Shown here: in pieces, positions 9,069-17,288 of the stretch | How the letters are laid out: every line of letters starts with the position of its first letter | Numbering within the stretch: position 1 is the stretch's first letter | DNA from: Pseudomonadota bacterium | Lineage (GTDB): Bacteria > Pseudomonadota > Gammaproteobacteria > Steroidobacterales > Steroidobacteraceae | Reading direction: 5' to 3' | Length of the DNA: 30,422 nt | NCBI GenBank assembly: GCA_016705325.1 | Contig: JADIYJ010000009.1 | Coordinates: forward strand, 1-30,422 | The notes under the pieces: model-generated | The model's database searches: none | Told to the model about the DNA's origin: nothing | The model's input: the letters and a program-made list of their open reading frames with translations, nothing else | Translations under genes and position numbers: made by a program

Positions 9069-10003
9069 CAGCCACCCGAGGCGCCGCCGCCACCGAATCC
9101 ACCTCCGCCGCCACCAAAGCCTCCGCCTCCACCCAACCCGCCACCGAAACCACCGCCGTAGCCCCAGCCGCTGCCGTGACGTCGGCTGTACCAGCCGTTA
9201 CGGCCGGCACCGGGTCCGCCTCCTCCACCCGTGCCACCCATGAGCGCGAAGAAAAAGGCGACGAGGCCTGCAATCACGGAGATGCCGAGGATGCTGATGA
9301 TCAACCAGGCCAGGAAGCCGACCAGGCCGCCGGTGGCGAGTGCGCCACCCACGCGACCGAACAGGCGCCGCAAGATCGAGCTGCCGACCATGGCGAAGAT
9401 GAACAGGAATGGCAGGAAATGCAGGAGCCCGGGGATGCCGGCCGCAGGCGGGCTGAATTCGGGGGCGGGCAACGGCTCGCCCTCGATCACGCGCATGATG
9501 CGATCGACGCCGGTACTGATGCCGTCATAGTAATCGCCGCGCTTGAACGCGGGCGCAATGTCCTGCTGGATGATGCGGTTCGCCGTGGCGTCGGGCAGCG
9601 CGCCTTCGAGGCCATAGCCGACTTCGATGCGCACCTTGCGGTCGTTCAGCGCGATGAGCAGCAGCACGCCGTCGTCGACCTTGCCGCGACCGAGCTGCCA
9701 CTGGTCGACCACGCGGATCGAGTACTGCTCGATTGCCTCGGGCTGTGTCGTCGGCACGATCAGCACCGCGACCTGGCTGCCCTTCGACTGCTCGAACGCC
9801 GCCAGCTTGGCTTCGAGCGCCGACGACTGGTCGGCCGCCAGGGTACCGGTGAGGTCAGTGACCCGCGCCGTGAGCTGCGGCACGGCGACGAGGTCCTGCG
9901 CGAATGCGGGTGCGGCGACTGCAGCCATGAGCCACAGCCACGCCGCAAGCGACAGGCCCCGCAGCAGCGGACGGAATTCGAGCGGGAACGTCGCGACGAC
10001 CAT
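9065..10003 (-). CDS. YgcG-type TPM-domain membrane protein with glycine-rich tail
   Basis: A 312-residue protein: signal peptide (about 1-35, ending APAFA), a periplasmic TPM domain (about 45-170) with VAVLIVPTT, DDGVLLLIALNDRKVRIEVGYG and the helix ATANRIIQQDIAP, and two or three hydrophobic segments (about 190-260). It ends in a Gly/Phe/Trp-rich tail finishing GGGGASGGW. This is the usual layout of YgcG-family proteins encoded next to LemA. The start at 10003 lies 49 bp after the lemA stop. The role is not established; a quality-control or envelope-maintenance role is often guessed from family context. Confidence 0.88.
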   Translation of the reverse strand: MVVATFPLEFRPLLRGLSLAAWLWLMAAVAAPAFAQDLVAVPQLTARVTDLTGTLAADQSSALEAKLAAFEQSKGSQVAVLIVPTTQPEAIEQYSIRVVDQWQLGRGKVDDGVLLLIALNDRKVRIEVGYGLEGALPDATANRIIQQDIAPAFKRGDYYDGISTGVDRIMRVIEGEPLPAPEFSPPAAGIPGLLHFLPFLFIFAMVGSSILRRLFGRVGGALATGGLVGFLAWLIISILGISVIAGLVAFFFALMGGTGGGGGPGAGRNGWYSRRHGSGWGYGGGFGGGLGGGGGFGGGGGGFGGGGASGGW

Positions 10004-10052
10004 GCGATCACCCCGCGCCGCGCCCCAGCGGAGGCGCGACGCGAAGAGTGCC

Positions 10053-10682
10053 TCAGTTGGTCGCAGGAGCGGGTGCGGGCGTGGGCGCCGGAGCGGCCGA
10101 CGGTGTGCTGAAGTCCACGGTCGGCGGCTGCGCGATCGCAGCTTCGTTCTCGACCGCGAAGTTCGGCTTCACCTTGTAGCCGAAGATCATGGCCGTGAGG
10201 TTGGTCGGGAACCTGCGGATCGTCACGTTGTAATCCTGCACGGCCTGGATGTAGCGATTGCGCGCGACCGTGATCCGGTTCTCGGTGCCTTCGAGCTGCG
10301 CCTGCAGGTCACGGAAGTTCTGGTCCGACTTGAGTTCCGGGTACTTCTCGACCACGACCATCAGGCGCGAGAGCGCGCTCGACAACTCGCCCTGCGCCGC
10401 CTGGAACTGCTGCAAGGAAGCGGGGTCGTCGGCCTTCACCTGCACCTGCGTCGCCCTGGCGCGGGCCTCGGTGACGCCGATCAGCACGGCCTGCTCCTGC
10501 GCGCCGAAGCCTTTCACGGTGTTGACGAGATTCGGGATCAGGTCGGCGCGGCGCTGGTACTGGTTGACGACTTCGGACCACGCCGATTTCGTCGCTTCGT
10601 CCTGCACCTGGATTGTGTTGTAACCGCAACCGGACAACAACATTGCCGCCGTCGCCAGCAAGAGCGCTTGCAAGACTCGCAT
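10053..10682 (-). CDS. lemA: LemA family lipoprotein
   Basis: A 209-residue protein with a lipoprotein signal (LLSGC, Cys19), followed by the helical LemA domain. Characteristic stretches are NQYQRRADLIPNLVNTVKGF, QGELSSALSRLMVVVEKYPELKS, and NRYIQAVQDYNVTIRRFP followed by AMIFGY. Its C-terminus is an Ala/Pro-rich extension. LemA proteins are membrane-anchored coiled helices of unsettled function. The ATG at 10682 has AAGGAG nine bases upstream. It is the first gene of the operon with the two TPM-domain genes; this triple order recurs in proteobacteria. Confidence 0.92.
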   Translation of the reverse strand: MRVLQALLLATAAMLLSGCGYNTIQVQDEATKSAWSEVVNQYQRRADLIPNLVNTVKGFGAQEQAVLIGVTEARARATQVQVKADDPASLQQFQAAQGELSSALSRLMVVVEKYPELKSDQNFRDLQAQLEGTENRITVARNRYIQAVQDYNVTIRRFPTNLTAMIFGYKVKPNFAVENEAAIAQPPTVDFSTPSAAPAPTPAPAPATN

Positions 10683-10746
10683 CGGGAAGTACTCCTTGAT
10701 TGCCGTTCGGCCCGCCCCGGACGACGGCGAATTTAACAGAATCCGG

Positions 10747-12819
10747 TCACCAGATACGGACGGCCTGTTCCGGTGCGAGGTACATCTTGTCGCCTTCCTT
10801 CACGTCGAACGCCTTGGCGAAGTCGGGCATGTTGCGCAGGATGCCGTTGGCGCGGTACTCGCTCGGGCTGTGCGGGTCCGTCTTCAGGCGCTTGCGCAGT
10901 TCGTCGTCGCGGTAGTTCCGGGCCCAGACCTGGCCCCAGCCGAGGTAGAACCGCTGCTCGCCGGTGAACCCATCCAGCACGGGCGCGGTCTTGCCGTCGA
11001 GCGCGATCTGGTAGGCCTTGCGAGCCACTGCGAGACCCGACAGATCGCCGATATTCTCCCCGAGCGTGAGTTCGCCGTTGACGTTCATTCCGGCAATCGG
11101 GCTGAACGCGTTGTACTGCTGCACGAGTGCGTTGGCGCGGGCCATGAAGAGTTCGTTGTCCTTGTCGGTCCACCAGTCGCGCAGCACGCCCTTGCCGTCG
11201 AACTTGCGGCCCTGGTCGTCGAAGCCGTGGCTGATCTCGTGGCCGATCACGGCGCCGATGCCGCCGTAGTTCACGGCGTCGTCCGCCTTCATGTCGAAGA
11301 ACGGCGGCTGCAGGATCGCGGCCGGGAACACGATCTCGTTGGCGAGCGGGTTGTAGTAGGCGTTGACCGTCTGCGGCGTCATGTACCACTCGGTCTTGTC
11401 GACCGGCTGGCCGAGCTTCGCCAGTTCGCGCTTCAGGTTCACCTCACGGGCACGGGACACGTTGGCGACCAGGTCGGTGCGGCCGATTTCGAGGCCGGGA
11501 TACGTCTTCCACTTTTCCGGGTAGCCGATCTTGACCGTGAAGTTGCGGACCTTGTCGTGCGCCTCGCGCTTCGTCTCCGGACTCATCCACTCGAGCTCGT
11601 CGATCGAGACGTCGAAGGCCTTGAGCAGGTTGCCTACCAGCACGTCCATGCGCTGCTTCGCTTCGGGCGGGAAATGCCGCGCCACGTACTCCTTGCCGAG
11701 CAGGTCACCCAGCGCCGCTTCGGTCTCGGCGAGGCCGCGCTTCCAGCGCGGCTTCATCTGCGGCGTGCCCGTGAGCGTGCGACCGTAGAAGTCGAACGCT
11801 TCTTCGGCATAAGCCGTGCTCAGGTACGGCGCAAAACCGTCGATGGCGCGCAGCTGGAAGTAGTCCTGCCAGGTCGCGAGCGGCACGTCGCTGAGCGCCA
11901 GGCCAACTTCCTTGAAGTAACTCGGCTGGCCGACGATCAGGTGGTCATGGCCCTTGATGGTCATCGACTCGAGCCACTGCGCCCAATCGACGCCGGGGGT
12001 GGCCAGTTTTGCGCCAGCAACGTCGAACGGGTTGTAGACCTTGTCGACGTCGCGCAGGTCGACCGGAGCCCACGAGGCCTTGGCGAGACGCGTCTCGAAC
12101 GCCATCACGCGCCTGGCGGCGGCGGCCGCATCCGCGCGACCGAGCATGCTGAACACCTTGGCGATGTGCGCTTCGTACTTGGCCCGCGTTTCGACGAACC
12201 GCGGGTCCTCGCTGAAGTAGTAGTCGCGGTCCGGCATGCCGAGACCGGACTGGTCGGCCCACACCGTGTACATGTCGGGTCGCTTGGCGTCGGGCAGGAT
12301 CGCGACGGCGATCGGGCTCCGCAGGCCGATCAGCTGGGTGCGGCCCAGGTAATCGAGCAGCTGCCCGCGGTCCTTGATCGCGGCGATGCGATCGAGCTCT
12401 GGCTGCAGCGGCTGCAGGCCGAGCTGCTCGATCTTCGCTTCGTCCATGAAGCTCGAGTAGTAGTCGCCGATCAGCTGCTGGTCGGATCCTGCCGGTGCGT
12501 TGGCCGCGGCGGCTTCGTCGACGATGACGCGCAGGTTCTTCTCGGCTTCGTCCTCCAGCAGCGTGAACGCCCCGTAGTTCGACTTGTCCGGCGTAATCTC
12601 CGTGTTCTTCAGCCACTTGCCGTTGACGAACCGGTACAGGTCGTCCTGCGGCCGCACGCTGCGGTCGAAGTTCTGCAGGAACAGGCCGGACGTCAGCGCC
12701 GGCGCGGCGGCAACAGCGGGGCTGGCCGGGGCGGCGGGCGACTCCGGCGCCTGCGGCGCAGCATGGGCGACAAGGGTCGTCAGGGTCAGGGCGACGGGCA
12801 AGGACCAACGCAACTGCAT
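10747..12819 (-). CDS. Secreted M13 (neprilysin-like) zinc metallopeptidase
   Basis: A 690-residue protein, full family length. Cleavable signal peptide (about 1-20, ending VAHA), an Ala/Pro linker, then the M13 N-terminal domain from about residue 50 (QNFDRSVRPQDDLYRFVNGKWL). The catalytic domain has NAYYNPLANEIVFPA, zinc motif HEISH (527-531), and the third ligand Glu in LGENIGDLSG (about 588). It ends in the family-typical VRIW. It should hydrolyse short peptides in the periplasm. Bacterial relatives are often called PepO or M13-family peptidase. The ATG at 12819 has GGAG about eight bases upstream. It lies directly after the methyltransferase gene, which stops 2 bp before its start. Confidence 0.95.
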   Translation of the reverse strand: MQLRWSLPVALTLTTLVAHAAPQAPESPAAPASPAVAAAPALTSGLFLQNFDRSVRPQDDLYRFVNGKWLKNTEITPDKSNYGAFTLLEDEAEKNLRVIVDEAAAANAPAGSDQQLIGDYYSSFMDEAKIEQLGLQPLQPELDRIAAIKDRGQLLDYLGRTQLIGLRSPIAVAILPDAKRPDMYTVWADQSGLGMPDRDYYFSEDPRFVETRAKYEAHIAKVFSMLGRADAAAAARRVMAFETRLAKASWAPVDLRDVDKVYNPFDVAGAKLATPGVDWAQWLESMTIKGHDHLIVGQPSYFKEVGLALSDVPLATWQDYFQLRAIDGFAPYLSTAYAEEAFDFYGRTLTGTPQMKPRWKRGLAETEAALGDLLGKEYVARHFPPEAKQRMDVLVGNLLKAFDVSIDELEWMSPETKREAHDKVRNFTVKIGYPEKWKTYPGLEIGRTDLVANVSRAREVNLKRELAKLGQPVDKTEWYMTPQTVNAYYNPLANEIVFPAAILQPPFFDMKADDAVNYGGIGAVIGHEISHGFDDQGRKFDGKGVLRDWWTDKDNELFMARANALVQQYNAFSPIAGMNVNGELTLGENIGDLSGLAVARKAYQIALDGKTAPVLDGFTGEQRFYLGWGQVWARNYRDDELRKRLKTDPHSPSEYRANGILRNMPDFAKAFDVKEGDKMYLAPEQAVRIW

Positions 12820-12821
12820 CG

Positions 12822-13553
12822 TCAGGACTCCATGATTGCCGGGTGCGGCCGCTGCGGGCCACGAGGCGCGCGATTATAGAGGAATCGGTTCCGGCCCAGC
12901 CGCAGGTGGATCGGCCAGTTGAGACGAAGCGTGCCGACGGCGGGCCAGACCGTTGCAAGCTTCGCCCTGAGAGCCGGCAACGGGTCCTCGCCGGGGCGCT
13001 GGTCCTTGCAGCGCTGCACCGCCGACCAGCTGGCGAAGTAGCCCATGGCCTGCTCGGGCGACCACTCCGTCCGCAGCTGAAAGGTGGGCGCAGGCTCCTC
13101 CGCCCACGGGAACGGGAGCGTCTGGTACGCCTCCTCGACGTAGCGGCGTTCCGGCGGCCAGCAGTCGCCGACGACGTCCGTATAGAACCGGTCCACGATG
13201 CTGTCGATCGCGGCACCGGCCTGGAACTTTTCATACGTCCAGACGGCGATTACCCCGCCCGGCCTCAGGACGCGACGGCATTCCACGTGGAACCGTTCGA
13301 AGTCGAACCAGTGCACGGCCTGGGCAGCGGCCACCAGCGAGACCGACTGGTCCGGGACCGGCAGGTGCTCAGCCATCGCCAGCTCGTAACGAACCTTCGG
13401 GTGCGGCAGCGCCCGCTCGAGTTGCACGAGGCTGCCGTCGACCGCAAGGACCGCATCGAAGTGCCCGGCCAGCGCGATCGCTGCCTGGCCGTTGCCGGTG
13501 GCGCAATCGACGGCCAGCGCGTGAACCCCACCGCGTGGCAACCGGCGAGCCAC
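12822..13553 (-). CDS. SAM-dependent methyltransferase, N-terminally short
   Basis: A class I methyltransferase. Motif I is AVDCATGNGQAAIALAG, motif II LAVDGS, then AEHLPVPDQSVSLVAAAQAVHWFD and RRVLRPGGVIAVWTYE. It resembles the family of plant and yeast small-molecule methyltransferases with a DAGTGNGQ motif. Those have about 30-40 residues, including a Y-R-P-x-Y-P segment, before motif I; here at most 10 remain if GTG 13553 is the start. Upstream codons stay open but are the antisense of the DUF2721 gene, and no other frame restores the missing part. No ribosome site is evident, so the gene may be 5'-truncated. The substrate is unknown. Confidence 0.72.
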   Translation of the reverse strand: MARRLPRGGVHALAVDCATGNGQAAIALAGHFDAVLAVDGSLVQLERALPHPKVRYELAMAEHLPVPDQSVSLVAAAQAVHWFDFERFHVECRRVLRPGGVIAVWTYEKFQAGAAIDSIVDRFYTDVVGDCWPPERRYVEEAYQTLPFPWAEEPAPTFQLRTEWSPEQAMGYFASWSAVQRCKDQRPGEDPLPALRAKLATVWPAVGTLRLNWPIHLRLGRNRFLYNRAPRGPQRPHPAIMES

Positions 13554-13559
13554 TACAAT
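13554..13559 (+). promoter_or_regulatory. Candidate -10 box for the DUF2721 gene
   Basis: TACAAT lies 30 bp before the GTG start at 13590 and differs from the TATAAT consensus at one position. No convincing -35 sits at 16-18 bp. It overlaps the 5' end of the opposing methyltransferase gene. Confidence 0.35.
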
Positions 13560-13589
13560 GGTGCACTGGAACGCGCAGGGAGCAGCGCC

Positions 13590-14027
13590 GTGGATGGAAT
13601 CGAAGTCGTCGACATTGCGCATGCGATCCAGCTCGCGCTCGCACCGGTGTTCCTGCTGTCCGGCATCTGGGTTTTCCTGGGCGTGCTGGCGAGCCGCCTC
13701 GCACGGATCGTCGACCGCGCACGCAACATGGAGACGGAGTTGCGCGTACCAGAGGCGCGCGACGCCGATCGCATTCGCAGCCAGTTGCAGGCGCTGTCGA
13801 AACGCGCGCGTTACATCAACACCGCGATCACCCTCGGCACCGTCGCCGCGCTGCTGGTGGCCATGGTCATCGCATTGTTGTTCTCGAGCACGTTCATCCC
13901 GCTCAATCTGGCACTGCCGCTCGCGCTGCTGTTCGTGCTGGCGATGTGCGCGCTGGTCGCCGCGTTCGTGAGTTTCCTCATCGAAGTGCGGATCGCGATC
14001 GCGGTGCTGCGCATCGGCGACGTCTAG
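13590..14027 (+). CDS. DUF2721 inner-membrane protein
   Basis: A 145-residue protein with three predicted membrane segments (about 11-34, 76-98, 104-130) and a charged helical stretch between the first two (RARNMETELRVPEARD). This topology, and ALAPVFLLSGIWVFLGVLASRLARIVDR near the N-terminus in two pieces, fit the DUF2721 family, whose function is unknown. The start is GTG 13590, with GGGAG about eight bases upstream. It is divergent from the shortened methyltransferase. Confidence 0.85.
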   Translation: MDGIEVVDIAHAIQLALAPVFLLSGIWVFLGVLASRLARIVDRARNMETELRVPEARDADRIRSQLQALSKRARYINTAITLGTVAALLVAMVIALLFSSTFIPLNLALPLALLFVLAMCALVAAFVSFLIEVRIAIAVLRIGDV

Positions 14028-14049
14028 GCGTCGGCGTCCCCCCATCGGG

Positions 14050-14081
14050 AAAAAAGCCCCGGTCTTTTGGGGACCGGGGCT
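14050..14081 (-). terminator. Intrinsic terminator of the 65-residue protein gene
   Basis: Perfect 10-bp stem, AGCCCCGGTC paired with GACCGGGGCT, around a 7-nt loop. Read on the minus strand it is followed by TTTTTT. The plus-strand side lacks a T run, so it works mainly for the gene at 14148-14345. Confidence 0.85.
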
Positions 14082-14147
14082 GGAGTGGGCGGACTTTGGT
14101 CGAAGGGAAGGGGAAAATCCGCCAGGGGAACCGTTGCGCCGCGACGC

Positions 14148-14345
14148 TCAGTGCAGCCGTGCCCACTGCAGGACCTTGACGTCCTGCTGCGCGCGGCCGA
14201 AGTTGCGTGCGATGATCCGGGTGGCTTCGTTCAGGCCCTTGTTCGCGCGCGGCTGGCTGTCGAGTTCGACCACGCCACGGAACTCTTCGAGGCCCCGCGG
14301 CTGCGGCTGCTCGACGATGAAATGCGCGTAGAACTTGATGCTCAC
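14148..14345 (-). CDS. Small conserved-looking protein of unknown function, 65 aa
   Basis: Start GTG 14345 (VSIKFYAHFIVEQPQPRG) to TAG, ending DVKVLQWARLH. The mixed pattern of aromatic strand (KFYAHFIVE), charged helix (NKGLNEATRIIARNFG) and a final strand (DVKVLQWARLH) looks like a compact alpha/beta domain, not a chance frame. A strong terminator lies 67 bp downstream in the right orientation. No obvious Shine-Dalgarno sequence precedes the GTG, and the frame stays open upstream. I do not recognise a named family. It is divergent from greB. Confidence 0.65.
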   Translation of the reverse strand: MSIKFYAHFIVEQPQPRGLEEFRGVVELDSQPRANKGLNEATRIIARNFGRAQQDVKVLQWARLH

Positions 14346-14429
14346 GGGCGGCAAGCTACTGGCCGCCCCCGGCCTTTTCCGTGACCTCGTGCACACTAAT
14401 CCGGCACCCGGCGCTTGCCTGCTGAAAAC

Positions 14430-14942
14430 ATGACGCGCTACCGAAAACCCGCCACGCCCGGCTCCAGGTATTCGACGCCCGCAGGTGAGCTCCGGCTGCG
14501 CGCCGAGCTCGACGAGCTGTGGCGGGTACTGCGTCCGCAGGTGACCAGGGCCGTGCAGGAAGCCGCGGCGCAAGGCGACCGCTCGGAGAATGCGGAATAC
14601 GTCTACGGCAAGCGGCAACTGCGTGAAATCGACCGTCGTGTGCGCTTCCTGCGCCAGCGGCTCGAGGGCATGGTGGTGGTATCGCGGCCGCCGGACGACC
14701 GCAGCCGGATCTTCTTCGGCGCCTGGGTACAGGTGGAGGACGACGCCGGCACCGCAACGGAGTTTCGCATCGTCGGGCCGGATGAACTCGACCCGGCGCG
14801 GCGTTACGTCAGCATGGATTCGCCGCTCGCCCGTGCGCTGATGAGCAAGCGTGTCGATGACGAGGTGACAATCGAGATTCCCGGTGGACGACGCGCTTAC
14901 GTCGTCGTCGGCATCCGTTACGAGGAACCGGTCATTTCGTGA
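14430..14942 (+). CDS. greB: Transcription elongation factor GreB
   Basis: A 170-residue Gre factor that rescues backtracked RNA polymerase by stimulating transcript cleavage through the secondary channel. The N-terminal coiled coil carries the acidic tip residues in QGDRSENAEYVYGKR (Asp and Glu). The C-terminal FKBP-like domain includes IVGPDELD and SPLARALMSKRVDDEV. The start YRKPATPGSRYSTPAG, with the family tyrosine and glycine pattern, supports ATG 14430 over the TTG 15 nt upstream. It is convergent with homospermidine synthase. Confidence 0.92.
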   Translation: MTRYRKPATPGSRYSTPAGELRLRAELDELWRVLRPQVTRAVQEAAAQGDRSENAEYVYGKRQLREIDRRVRFLRQRLEGMVVVSRPPDDRSRIFFGAWVQVEDDAGTATEFRIVGPDELDPARRYVSMDSPLARALMSKRVDDEVTIEIPGGRRAYVVVGIRYEEPVIS

Positions 14943-15018
14943 CGCGGCCGGCCGTCGTGGCTTGCTTTCACAGCGGCCAAGTCGCGCCGACCCGACGACG
15001 GAGCGTCACGCGTTGTCG

Positions 15019-16437
15019 TCAAACCGCGCGGACGTTCTTGAACTGCCAGGGATCCGTTTCGTCGAGATCTTCGGGAAACATCCGGCCGCGATCGACCAGC
15101 GGATGCCACTCGGAATACTCGCCGACCACCAGGCCGAGATAAGGCCGGCAGATCTCCAGGATGCGCTTGTAGTCGAGGTCGTCCGGTTCGACGATACCGC
15201 TGTTCGGGTTCTCGATCGCCCAGATCAGTCCCGCCAGCGCGGAAACCGTGACCTGCAGGGAGGTCGCGCTGTTGTGCGGCGCGAGCTGGCGGGCCTCCTG
15301 CACGGACAGCTGCGAGCCATACCAGTATGCGTTCTTCTTGTGTCCTGCGAGCAGCACGCCGAGCTCGTCCACGCCCTTGACGATGTCGTCCATCATGATT
15401 CTTTTGCGGTCCTGCATCCGCCAGTTGCGGCCGGCGAGCTCGTGCACGGACAGCACGGCGGCATCGCTCGGATGATAGGCGTAATGCACCGTCGGGCGAT
15501 ACACGACCTGCTCACCCTTCTTCACGGTGAGGTAGTCGGAGATCGTAATGGCCTCGCCGTGCGTGATCAGGAAGCCGTGGAACGGACCGGCCATCGGCGT
15601 CCAGGTGCGCACGCGCGTCGCCGCGCCGGGCTGCATCAGGTAGATGGCGCTGCCGCGGCCGAAATCGTGCTTCTTGCCGTCGCGCGGCCAGTTCTTCTCG
15701 TGCGAGCCCCAGCCGAGTTCAGCGGGCTGGCAACCTTCGCCGACGAAACCGTCCACGGACCAGGTGTTGACGAATTCGTTCGGCTCTTTCGGCCGGCTGC
15801 CGACCTGCGTGTCGCGTTCGGCGATGTGGATGACCTTGACGCCGAGCAGGTGCGCTAGCGCGGCCCATTCGCCGCGGGTGTTCGGTTCCTCGACGGTGAC
15901 GCCCGTGTCGCTCGCGATGTTGAGCAGCGCCTGCTTCACGAGGTGGGAGACGAGACCCGGATTGGCGCCGTGCGTGATCACGGCGGTCGGCGCACGCTGC
16001 TTCGAATCCCTGAGCGTCAGCGCTTCTTCGCGCAGCGCATAGTTGGTGCGGCGCGATGGCGAGATGGTCGGATCCGTGTAGCCACCCGGCCACGGCTCGG
16101 TGCAGGTATCGAGGTAGAGCGAGCCCTTTTCCCAGCAGAACTTGATCAGCGCGAGCGACGAGACGTCGACCGACAGGTTCAGCAGGAAGTCCCCGCGCCC
16201 CACGATCGGGTCGAGCACGCTCTTGTAGTTCTGGCGCGTCAGCGCGTGCTTCACGAAGCGCACCCCGTACTCCTGCGCAATCTTCTCACCGGCCTCGTCG
16301 GCGGTGACGATCGTGACCTGGTCTGGCTGGATACCGACATGCCGCAGGATCAGCGGCAATACGCCCTGGCCGATGCTGCCAAAGCCCACGAAGATCAGGC
16401 GGCCGGGGAAGACGACGTGAACGGGATAACTGGTCAT
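15019..16437 (-). CDS. hss: Homospermidine synthase
   Basis: A 472-residue enzyme of the saccharopine dehydrogenase-like superfamily, matching the usual length. It joins two putrescines, or putrescine and spermidine, to sym-homospermidine with NAD as transient acceptor. The N-terminal Rossmann motif GFGSIGQG is at 18-25. Further family stretches are LDTCTEPWPGGY, THGANPGLVSHLVKQAL, EFVNTWSVDGFVGEG and GWGSHEKNWP. The ATG at 16437 has only a weak purine-rich region upstream. SpeA, 4.5 kb to the right, supplies agmatine, the precursor of putrescine; the two genes are not in one operon. Confidence 0.95.
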   Translation of the reverse strand: MTSYPVHVVFPGRLIFVGFGSIGQGVLPLILRHVGIQPDQVTIVTADEAGEKIAQEYGVRFVKHALTRQNYKSVLDPIVGRGDFLLNLSVDVSSLALIKFCWEKGSLYLDTCTEPWPGGYTDPTISPSRRTNYALREEALTLRDSKQRAPTAVITHGANPGLVSHLVKQALLNIASDTGVTVEEPNTRGEWAALAHLLGVKVIHIAERDTQVGSRPKEPNEFVNTWSVDGFVGEGCQPAELGWGSHEKNWPRDGKKHDFGRGSAIYLMQPGAATRVRTWTPMAGPFHGFLITHGEAITISDYLTVKKGEQVVYRPTVHYAYHPSDAAVLSVHELAGRNWRMQDRKRIMMDDIVKGVDELGVLLAGHKKNAYWYGSQLSVQEARQLAPHNSATSLQVTVSALAGLIWAIENPNSGIVEPDDLDYKRILEICRPYLGLVVGEYSEWHPLVDRGRMFPEDLDETDPWQFKNVRAV

Positions 16438-16540
16438 GATTTTCTGTCGGGAACCCTGCTTGGCCGACTCCGAACGGACGGCTGGTTGGCTAGTTTACCG
16501 CGAAACGCTCCGCTGCCGGATACAGGCCATTCGATCGCGC

Positions 16541-17218
16541 TCAGCTCCGGTGGAGCGTGTCACGCCAGTGCGGAGGATAGGACCGGTCGTAGCCCGGCAG
16601 ATGTTCCACGCGCTCGATCCAGCGGGCAATTGCCGGGTAGGTCAACTCCATCGGCAGGAAGCGCGACCGCAGGTCACCGGTCTCGCGCTTCTCCATTGCA
16701 CGGCGCAGCAGCATGATGCCCGGAAAGACTGTCAGGTCGGCCGCCGAAGGCTGCTCACCGACGAGCCAGTCCGACTTGCTGAGCCGGCCCTCGATCGTGC
16801 GGGCCTCGCCCCCGACGATGTGCATCGCCTTGGTGACTTCTTCAGCCTGCTGGTCCAGCTGGTCGAGGAACACTGCGGACACGATCTGCGTCACGAAGTG
16901 TTCGGCATACGCCTGGTACTCGCAAATGACACGCATGATCGTCCCGGCCTCCTCGGCCGACGTGCCGAAGAGCGGGTAGTCCGGGTACTTGCGGTCGAGG
17001 TAGAGCAGGCAGGCAAGCGACTCGAACACGACGTAGTCGCCGTCCTTGAGCACGGGCACCCGGCCGCGAGGATTCATTCGCAGCAGCTGCGGCGACTTGT
17101 GCTCCTGCTTCGAGAACTGCAGCAGGTGCGAATCGTAGGCGAGGCGCTTGTACTCGAGCGCGAGCAGCACGCGCCAGGAGTACGGGCTGCCGCTGCCCCA
17201 GTAGATTTCGATGGCCAT
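16541..17218 (-). CDS. Glutathione S-transferase-like protein
   Basis: A 225-residue protein with an N-terminal thioredoxin-fold GST domain: IEIYWGSGSPYSWRVLLALE, then NPRGRVPVLKDGDYVVFES with the cis-Pro and Glu-Ser that bind the glutathione gamma-glutamyl group. A C-terminal helical domain follows, with DWLVGEQPSAADLTVFPG (N-capping box and Asp). The Ser-Pro-Tyr-Ser near the start may hold the catalytic Ser. ATG 17218 has GGAGGG three bases upstream; the longer frame from GTG 17254 has no such site. It is divergent from the sulfurtransferase gene. The substrate is unknown. Confidence 0.88.
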   Translation of the reverse strand: MAIEIYWGSGSPYSWRVLLALEYKRLAYDSHLLQFSKQEHKSPQLLRMNPRGRVPVLKDGDYVVFESLACLLYLDRKYPDYPLFGTSAEEAGTIMRVICEYQAYAEHFVTQIVSAVFLDQLDQQAEEVTKAMHIVGGEARTIEGRLSKSDWLVGEQPSAADLTVFPGIMLLRRAMEKRETGDLRSRFLPMELTYPAIARWIERVEHLPGYDRSYPPHWRDTLHRS

Positions 17219-17288
17219 GAACCCTCCGCCGCGCCCCTTGCGGCGCAGGTGCATCCGGATTGTACTGGCAGCTGCGGAGGAAGCGACG

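Noticed and set aside
10696..12879. 727-codon plus-strand frame opposite the M13 peptidase
   Set aside because: It is the GC-rich shadow of the peptidase, which has a signal peptide, HEISH motif and ribosome site; the plus frame has no recognisable domain.
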